The position numbers were made by a program, and so were the translations under genes. A stretch of 64,000 nucleotides of DNA from Paenibacillus tengchongensis (GTDB lineage Bacteria > Bacillota > Bacilli > Paenibacillales > Paenibacillaceae). The notes beneath the pieces were generated by a model that saw only the letters and a program-made list of their open reading frames with translations, was not told where the DNA came from and searched no databases. The DNA is taken from assembly GCF_008973665.1 (NCBI RefSeq), contig NZ_WACP01000012.1, positions 179,415 to 243,414 on the forward strand, in the 5' to 3' direction. This document shows, in pieces, positions 58,945 to 64,000 of this stretch (position 1 is its first letter; each line of letters starts with the position of its first letter).

Positions 58945-59676
58945 CTAGGGCAGCGTATCCTTCAGCTTTTCGCCGGCTTCCTGCAGCGACTGGAAGGTTC
59001 CGGCGTCGCTCCACCAATCCTGAAGCACGTCATAGGTCAATTTGCGGTCCTTGGCATACAGATTGTTCACGTCGGTAATTTCCAGCTCGCCCCTCTGGGA
59101 AGGCGACACCTGGCGGATGATATCGAATACGGCTTCGTCGTACATATAGATGCCGGTTACGCAGAACTGCGTTTGGGGATGCTCCGGCTTCTCCTCAATA
59201 TAGGTGATCAATGAAGGGTCCCCGCTGTCGAATACGGGAACGCCGTATCTCCGCGCGTCCTCCACCGGCTTCAGCAGCACTTTGGCCGTGCCTTGCGGCT
59301 GCTGCAGGTATTTCTCCACATAAGGCGTCAGATCATCCATAAAGAGATTGTCACCCAGCAGCACAACAAAGCGTTCGCCCGGGAGAATGAAGCCCTCCGC
59401 CAGTTCCAGCGCTTCCGCAATACCCCCGGCGGCTTCCTGGATTTTGTAGGTCAGGGATACGCCGAATTCCGCCCCGCTTCCCAGGAAATCCGTATACTGC
59501 CCCGCGGACTGCTTGCTGATGACCAGGAGAATATCGGTTATACCCCCCCGGCGCAGTCGGTCGATGCCGTAGCACACCATAGGATATTTGCCGACCGGAA
59601 GCAAATGTTTGTTCATAAGCCGGGTCAGCGGATAAAGTCTGGTTCCTGTTCCGCCCGCCAATATGACTCCTTTCAC
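58945..59676 (-). CDS. Sugar-1-phosphate nucleotidyltransferase (RmlA/SpsI-like)
   Basis: A 243-residue enzyme that joins a sugar 1-phosphate to a nucleotide, most often glucose-1-P with dTTP. MKGVILAGGTGTRLYPLT is the nucleotide loop; LPVGKYPMVCYGIDRLRRGG, VVLLGDNLFMDDL and ITYIEEKPEHPQTQFCVTGI follow, and DVLQDWWSDAGTFQSL ends it. The length (short form, near 245) matches SpsI of the B. subtilis spore coat polysaccharide set better than the longer RmlA (about 290). No rmlB, C or D lies in the window, so the later dTDP-rhamnose enzymes, if any, are elsewhere. Confidence 0.85.
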   Translation of the reverse strand: MKGVILAGGTGTRLYPLTRLMNKHLLPVGKYPMVCYGIDRLRRGGITDILLVISKQSAGQYTDFLGSGAEFGVSLTYKIQEAAGGIAEALELAEGFILPGERFVVLLGDNLFMDDLTPYVEKYLQQPQGTAKVLLKPVEDARRYGVPVFDSGDPSLITYIEEKPEHPQTQFCVTGIYMYDEAVFDIIRQVSPSQRGELEITDVNNLYAKDRKLTYDVLQDWWSDAGTFQSLQEAGEKLKDTLP

Positions 59677-59723
59677 TTACTTTCCTCCTTTTTATCTGTG
59701 TCATTAGTCTTCGGGTCAAGTCT

Positions 59724-60476
59724 TCAAATGAACTGGGCCGGGTCGATCTGCCATTTCTCGATATACAACCTGCGGTTGCGCTCCAGCAGTCCGGACAGTG
59801 CCTCAGCATAGTGCTCCTTGAAGCTGGCGCTGCCTTCGTGATGCACAAGGCAGTCTCCGGCAATGAGCAACCGGTAGCCGCGAAGCCGGGCGCGGTAACA
59901 GTAGTCATCGTCTTCGAAATGTCCCGGCGAAAAGCGCTCATCGAGCAGGCCTACCGTTTCGAGCAGCTCTCGTTTGAATAGAAAGCACAGGCCAACCAGA
60001 CGGCGGGTCTGCCGCCATTTTCGCGGGTCCGGCACGTTGGCTCTGCCCGCTTCGTCATAGAAGCCCGCCAGATCGGAATAGTACGTCTTTACCCGCTGCA
60101 GCCCGCTGGCATAATTGGTGACCGGACCGACAATGCCGACCTCAGGAGCGCTGTAGAGCGCAGCCTTCAGATTGTCGAGCCAGCCCGGCGCCACAATGAC
60201 GTCGTTGTTGAGCAGCAGCAGTTCATCTCCTGAGGCCAGTTGCAGCCCCAGATTGCATGCCGCCGGAAAGCCGCGGTTCTCGGGCAGGGACACAAAAGCA
60301 ATATGATTGGAACGGCAATATAAGTCTGTTCCGTCCTCTGAAGCGTTGTCGACGACAATGATTTCATAGGGGGATACCGTATGGGCTCTGATCGCTTCAA
60401 CACAGGAGCGCAGCAGACCGAGTCCGTTATAGGTTGGAATGATAATGCTGGTCGTCGTCATCTGCGGTTCCTCCAT
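59724..60476 (-). CDS. GT2 glycosyltransferase, rhamnosyltransferase-like
   Basis: A 250-residue GT-A enzyme. TTSIIIPTYNGLGLLRSCVE and IIVVDNASEDGTDLYCRSNH bind nucleotide; LLLLNNDVIVAPGWLDNL replaces the DxD with NND as in the WbbL/rhamnosyltransferase group. GLCFLFKRELLETVGLLDER and FEDDDYCYRARLRGYRLLI complete the fold. It overlaps the end of the upstream GT2 gene by 19 bp. Together with the RmlA-like gene, a deoxyhexose donor is plausible. Confidence 0.86.
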   Translation of the reverse strand: MEEPQMTTTSIIIPTYNGLGLLRSCVEAIRAHTVSPYEIIVVDNASEDGTDLYCRSNHIAFVSLPENRGFPAACNLGLQLASGDELLLLNNDVIVAPGWLDNLKAALYSAPEVGIVGPVTNYASGLQRVKTYYSDLAGFYDEAGRANVPDPRKWRQTRRLVGLCFLFKRELLETVGLLDERFSPGHFEDDDYCYRARLRGYRLLIAGDCLVHHEGSASFKEHYAEALSGLLERNRRLYIEKWQIDPAQFI

Positions 60477-61429
60477 GCCGCGAGCCGCTGCCGCTCTTCG
60501 TGCAGCTTCTCGGGTGTTATACCGGCGGATTCCCGCTGCCTGAGCACTTCATCCAGCGCCTCCGCATGATCGCCGATAATCAGCTGCTCCACCGCATTGC
60601 CGGCCCCCGTATTTCCCTCGCGCAGCCGGTTGTGCTTGATTACATTGACCGAGCCCGCTTTCTCAACCCGCAGCCCCTTCATAAGCGCAAGGGCATGCGC
60701 TTTTGGAGGGACCATCAGCTCACGGCAGCCGATATGCTCCACTGCCCGCCGCGACAAGGCATGCGGGACGGCAGTCAGCGAGCTGGCCCCCAGATCCTGC
60801 CGGTCCAGCACGGCGTTCAGATACAGCTTGCAGCGGGTTACAGTGTCGCTGAGGCCAAAAGACGGCAAAAGGCCGTCCAGGTCATTCAGCGCCACATCCA
60901 CCCCGCCGTCGACGGCAAACGCAAAGGGCGCCAGCTTGCTTGCAGGCATGTTTATGTCGCCATCCAGAAACAGCAGAATGTCGCCCCTGCTCAGCCTAGC
61001 TCCGAGCGCCCGCCCTACATCATGGCCGGCCGATTCCGGGCAGTGCACAATGATGGCCTTGCGGCACAGCCGCGCACGCTCATAGCTCTGGTCGGTGCAG
61101 CCGTTAAGCACCACGATAATCTCTGCCGGCTCCAGGCGCTCCACCTGCTTGAGCAACCCCGGAAGGGTATCCGCCTCGTTCCTGGCGGTGATGATCACCG
61201 ACAGCGCACCCTTCACTCCGGGAAGCGGCTGCGCCGGGTTCGCGGCATGCGTCTTGCGCCAGGCTGCCGGCTTGCCCGCGCCGCCGCCGCGGACCGGCCA
61301 GACGACAGTGCTGCGGCGGGCTGCCGCAGGCGCTGCCTTGGCCTTGCCGCCGGCAGAACGGTGCACGGCGGACGACTTCCTGCGGGTTAAGGCGCTGCTC
61401 CGCGCCCTCTTGGTGCCGGATGGTGTCAC
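60458..61429 (-). CDS. GT2 glycosyltransferase with basic N-terminal tail
   Basis: A 323-residue protein. Residues 1-75 are basic and Ala/Ser/Pro-rich (RARSSALTRRKSSAVHRSAG, GKAKAAPAAARRSTVVWP). The GT2 domain begins near 80 with LSVIITARNEADTLPGLLKQ, then IIVVLNGCTDQSYERARLC and ILLFLDGDINMPASKLAPFA (DGD metal site). The start is a GTG overlapping the stop of the upstream gene by 4 bp (GTGA). It is the paralog of the next gene; both share GHDVGRALGA/GHDVGRSVGA and SSLTAVPHALSR. Confidence 0.83.
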   Translation of the reverse strand: MTPSGTKRARSSALTRRKSSAVHRSAGGKAKAAPAAARRSTVVWPVRGGGAGKPAAWRKTHAANPAQPLPGVKGALSVIITARNEADTLPGLLKQVERLEPAEIIVVLNGCTDQSYERARLCRKAIIVHCPESAGHDVGRALGARLSRGDILLFLDGDINMPASKLAPFAFAVDGGVDVALNDLDGLLPSFGLSDTVTRCKLYLNAVLDRQDLGASSLTAVPHALSRRAVEHIGCRELMVPPKAHALALMKGLRVEKAGSVNVIKHNRLREGNTGAGNAVEQLIIGDHAEALDEVLRQRESAGITPEKLHEERQRLAAWRNRR

Positions 61430-62274
61430 CGTACCATCTCCCTTCGCCGGGCGCCGTCGCTGAAGCCGGCTCTCGGCCCCCGGCGCTGCAGCACCAGGGC
61501 GAGCGCATCCAGATGATCCCGCACCACAACCTCCTGCAGAGGATCAACACCGGCGCGTTTGCGGCGGGCGGCATTCAGCTTGCCGACCGGCACATGATGC
61601 ACGGTCTGCACCTGCAGCCCTTCCATGACCGCCCGGGCGTGGGCGAGCGGCGGCCTGGACAGCGCCTCCGTCCCGAGGACACGGAGAGCGCTGCGGCTCA
61701 GGGCATGGGGAACGGCTGTAAGCGAGCTGCCTTTCAAGTCGGGTCGGCCGAGGAACAGGTTGAGCGCATGTTTGGACAATACAACCGGATGGGGCAGGAC
61801 GCCGCTGACCGGACCGGAGTAGTCATTGAGCGCCACATCGGCACCGCCGCCGACTGCGGCAACGAACGGCCGCAGCTGTGCGGCGGTTACGGGCAAATCG
61901 CCATCTGTGAACAGCAGGATGTCTCCACTGGCGGCCTCTGCCCCCACACTCCGGCCCACGTCATGGCCAAGCGGCTGCAGAAATAGGAGCACCTTGGCGC
62001 CGTGCTTCGCTGCAATCGCTGCCGTTGTGTCTGTCGAACCGTTAACCACCACAATTACTTCGCAGCGCGGATGGACCTTCCGGGCTTCCGCGATAACTCC
62101 GGCAATCGTCCCCGCCTCATTCATCGCCGGAATGATGACGGACACATACGGCGCGGGATAATTGCCCGGGGTTACCGCAAAGTCCGTCCGCTTCGGACGG
62201 GGACTGCGCCGCGCTGCGCGTAAGATCCGCCGGCCTGTGCAGCGGGCAGATGTTCGTTTATGCTTCAAGCTCAT
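61426..62274 (-). CDS. GT2 glycosyltransferase with basic N-terminal tail, paralog
   Basis: A 282-residue protein. Residues 1-35 are Arg/Lys-rich (KHKRTSARCTGRRILRAARR). The GT2 core starts near 43: YVSVIIPAMNEAGTIAGVIA, VIVVVNGSTDTTAAIAAKHG, ILLFTDGDLPVTAAQLRPFV. PLGHDVGRSVGAEAASGD and GSSLTAVPHALSRSALRVLG align with the gene at 60458. It is the first gene of the cluster after the repeat protein, and may share its transcript or start from its own promoter in the 196-bp gap. Confidence 0.83.
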   Translation of the reverse strand: MSLKHKRTSARCTGRRILRAARRSPRPKRTDFAVTPGNYPAPYVSVIIPAMNEAGTIAGVIAEARKVHPRCEVIVVVNGSTDTTAAIAAKHGAKVLLFLQPLGHDVGRSVGAEAASGDILLFTDGDLPVTAAQLRPFVAAVGGGADVALNDYSGPVSGVLPHPVVLSKHALNLFLGRPDLKGSSLTAVPHALSRSALRVLGTEALSRPPLAHARAVMEGLQVQTVHHVPVGKLNAARRKRAGVDPLQEVVVRDHLDALALVLQRRGPRAGFSDGARRREMVR

Positions 62275-62383
62275 CCACCTTCCTTGCAGGGCGTCTATTC
62301 CGGGCCCGGGGAGTTACATCACAGTCTATGTATTTCGCTGATCCGGGTAACGGCGGGTGTCTCTCTTTCCGGCAAAAAGAGGA

Positions 62384-62415
62384 CAATAGCCCCTCCCGCG
62401 CAGGACGGGCTATTG
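62384..62415 (-). terminator. Second of two tandem terminators after the repeat-protein gene
   Basis: CAATAGCCCGTCC/GGAGGGGCTATTG on the minus strand with TCCTCTTTTTG following. Confidence 0.75.
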
Positions 62416-62423
62416 GAACCGAA

Positions 62424-62448
62424 AAGGCGCAGCCCCCGGCTGCGCCTT
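62424..62448 (-). terminator. First of two tandem terminators after the repeat-protein gene
   Basis: AAGGCGCAGCC/GGCTGCGCCTT with a GGG loop, followed by TTCGGTT on the minus strand. It starts about 22 bp past the stop. Confidence 0.75.
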
Positions 62449-62470
62449 GTATCCAAATATGCAATATCCC

Positions 62471-64000
62471 TTAATCGAAGATGCGGTGATCAGCTCCGGC
62501 TTTCGTCAGCGGCGAGCCAAGTGCGATCCAGGACAGTACACCGTAGTAGTGCGGGGATTCCTTCAGACGGTTCACCTGGATGACCGCTTCTCCTCCTGAG
62601 CGGTTCTTGAGCGAGGCATGGAAGAACGGCTGGTTGGTCATCGCCACAAGCACATACCCCGTATGCCCGAAATTCTCGTCAAACGACACCGTGACGTCCA
62701 CGCTCTCGGCGTTGCCGCTGAACATAAAGGCGGTCATGCCGAACTGCTGCAATACGCCGCGGTTGCCGGCGCTGTGCACCGGACTGAAAGACAGATGCTC
62801 CGGATGCACCGACCCTCTGGCCAGATGCTCCGCCTGAACGGCTTCGCGGGCAATATGCTCCGTGCGGATGGCCTCACGGGCGATATGCCGGTCCCGAACG
62901 CTCTCTTCAGCCAATGAGGCTGCCGCACCGCTGCCGCCTCCAGCAAGCTTCTCGTGAACCTCATCGGCCAGATGCGTCAACCCAATGACGCCGGGAAGCA
63001 GGTGCCGCTCCTCCAGGATGCCGTCGACCAAATGTTCGCCGTAGATGCTCTCCGGCTGCAGATGCCGTGTCTCTACCGCACCGTCGACCAGCTTCTCTCC
63101 GCCGATGCTGTCATCCGGCAGCAAGTCTGCACTGTGCGCCTCTTCCGCCAGATGCTCCAGCGTAATACTGCCGGGACGGATATGGCGGCTCTCCACCACT
63201 TCCTGGGCCAGATGGCCTCCATGGACACTTTCGGCCGCCAGCTGATCAGAACCAATGGCTCCGGGGATGAGGTGAATGGAGCTTACTGTTCTGTGCGCCA
63301 GTTGGCTGGAGCCTACAGCGCCTGCCGCCAGATGGTTGGAACTGACCGCTCCGTCCGCCAGGTGACTGGAGCTGACTGCACCTGCCGCCAGCTTCTCGCC
63401 GCCGATGCTGCTGTCCGGCAGTTCACGGGTCAACGCGTCTTCCGCCAGATGCTCCAGCGTAATGCTGCCGGGACGGATATGGCGGCTCTCCACCGCTTCC
63501 TGGCCCAAGTGACCGCCTTGCACACTATTGGCTGCCAGCTGATCAGAACCAATTGCTCCAGGGATGAGGTGAATGGAGCTTACTGTTCCGGGCGCCAGTT
63601 GGTCGAAGCCTACTGCACCTGCCGCCAGGTGGCTGGAGCCGACTGCACCTGCCGCCAGCTTCTCGCCGCCGATGCTGCCGTCCGGCAACTCGCGGGTCAG
63701 CGCGTCTTCCGCCAGATGCCCCAGCGTAATGCTGCCCGGACGGATATGACGGCTCTCCACCGCTTCCTGGGCCAAGTGACCGCCTTGCACACTATTGGCT
63801 GCCAGCTGATCAGAACCAATTGCTCCAGGGATGAGGTGAATGGAGCTTACTGTTCCGGGCGCCAGTTGGTCGAAGCCTACTGCACCTGCCGCCAGATGAC
63901 TGGAACTTACTGCGCCTGCTGCCAGCTGGCTGGAGCCGACTGCACCTGCCGCCAGCTTCTCGCCGCCGATGCTGCCGTCCGGCAACTCGCGGGTCAGCGC
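62471..64000 (-). CDS. Decapeptide-repeat surface protein, 5' part outside window
   Basis: The last 509 residues are seen; the frame is open to the right edge. Most is built of ten-residue repeats of the type AAGAVGSSHL, APGTVSSIHL, IPGAIGSDQL, with a small residue-Val/Ile pair and ending His/Gln-Leu. They are grouped into larger units that start GSIGGEKL at DNA spacing 300, 267 and 297 bp (63094, 63394, 63661, 63958). Near the C-terminus the repeats degrade and then a non-repeat domain of about 100 residues follows (TAFMFSGNAESVDVTVSFDE, HTGYVLVAMTNQPFFHASLK, YYGVLSWIALG), beta-rich. Such repeats form fibrous stalks in phage tail fibres and bacterial surface proteins. The glycosyltransferases just downstream make a glycosylated spore or cell surface fibre the likeliest reading. 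Confidence 0.75.
   Translation of the reverse strand, partial: ALTRELPDGSIGGEKLAAGAVGSSQLAAGAVSSSHLAAGAVGFDQLAPGTVSSIHLIPGAIGSDQLAANSVQGGHLAQEAVESRHIRPGSITLGHLAEDALTRELPDGSIGGEKLAAGAVGSSHLAAGAVGFDQLAPGTVSSIHLIPGAIGSDQLAANSVQGGHLGQEAVESRHIRPGSITLEHLAEDALTRELPDSSIGGEKLAAGAVSSSHLADGAVSSNHLAAGAVGSSQLAHRTVSSIHLIPGAIGSDQLAAESVHGGHLAQEVVESRHIRPGSITLEHLAEEAHSADLLPDDSIGGEKLVDGAVETRHLQPESIYGEHLVDGILEERHLLPGVIGLTHLADEVHEKLAGGGSGAAASLAEESVRDRHIAREAIRTEHIAREAVQAEHLARGSVHPEHLSFSPVHSAGNRGVLQQFGMTAFMFSGNAESVDVTVSFDENFGHTGYVLVAMTNQPFFHASLKNRSGGEAVIQVNRLKESPHYYGVLSWIALGSPLTKAGADHRIFD

Noticed and set aside
58386..59017. Overlapping ORFs of 100-160 residues across the hairpin array
   Set aside because: They occur in several frames on both strands because the repeat lacks stops; none has a ribosome site and the products are simple repeats.
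62471..64000. Phage tail fibre
   Set aside because: The repeat style is shared, but no other phage genes are nearby and the gene is followed by glycosyltransferases; kept as an alternative until the 5' part is seen.

Overview
The window reads as chromosomal DNA of an endospore-forming Firmicute of the Paenibacillus type. The organism is inferred from content. There is a GerA-type germinant receptor operon, a 74-residue GerE regulator, a YhcN/YlaJ spore lipoprotein, a Spo0E-like phosphatase, CgeB-like proteins, an LTA-synthase-type sulfatase, and many carbohydrate ABC transporters of the Gram-positive kind with lipobox binding proteins. I saw no rRNA, tRNA, transposase gene, phage block or CRISPR array.

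Layout. (1) 1-1138 is the start of a secreted YcdB/YcdC-type protein that runs off the left edge. (2) 1580-16995, all on the minus strand, is a polysaccharide uptake and processing locus. It holds a GH51-like arabinofuranosidase, two solute-binding proteins (one fused to carbohydrate-binding-like domains), two permease pairs, an NHL/TPR membrane protein, a YIP1 membrane protein and a DUF5696 protein, but no ATPase. (3) 17541-20093 is a NitT/TauT-like ABC importer. (4) 20408-25257 carries gerAC, gerAB and gerAA with a good sigma-G promoter, a small catabolite-controlled ORF, a stop-interrupted small ORF, and gerE. (5) 26029-28899 is an RpiR regulator, nagB and nagA. (6) 29002-42598 is a glycan locus: UDP-sugar enzymes that fit UDP-L-QuiNAc (or L-FucNAc) synthesis, several glycosyltransferases, a methyltransferase, an Arg-tailed glycosyltransferase and two CgeB-like proteins. 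(7) 42908-49842 has an ATPase, a Spo0E-like phosphatase that is easily missed, a WsfD-like membrane glycosyltransferase, an LtaS-like sulfatase and an ECF sigma/anti-sigma pair. (8) 49926-52347 holds two MITE-like repeats, a 17-bp tandem repeat, and an amidohydrolase under a guanine-class riboswitch. (9) 52448-55247 has two acetyltransferases around four small unknown genes, the last very Arg/Lys rich. (10) 55325-58435 is a divergent rhamnosidase and AraC regulator. (11) 58529-58850 is a tandem array of perfect hairpins. (12) 58945-64000 is a second surface-glycan set: a nucleotidyltransferase, three GT2 enzymes (two with basic N-terminal tails) and a large decapeptide-repeat surface protein that runs off the right edge.

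How the parts fit. Two themes dominate: plant-polysaccharide utilisation on the left, and spore formation, spore surface glycosylation and germination in the middle and right. The most promising undescribed material is the set of basic, Pro-hinged tails and GY-repeat motifs shared by the glycosylation enzymes and the small-gene cluster at 53154-54530, next to a repeat protein that could be their substrate. The DNA repeats (two dispersed copies about 197 bp long, an inverted-repeat element, a hairpin array and a 67-bp repeat) are separate noncoding features. No searches were run, so names rest on recognised motifs and gene order.
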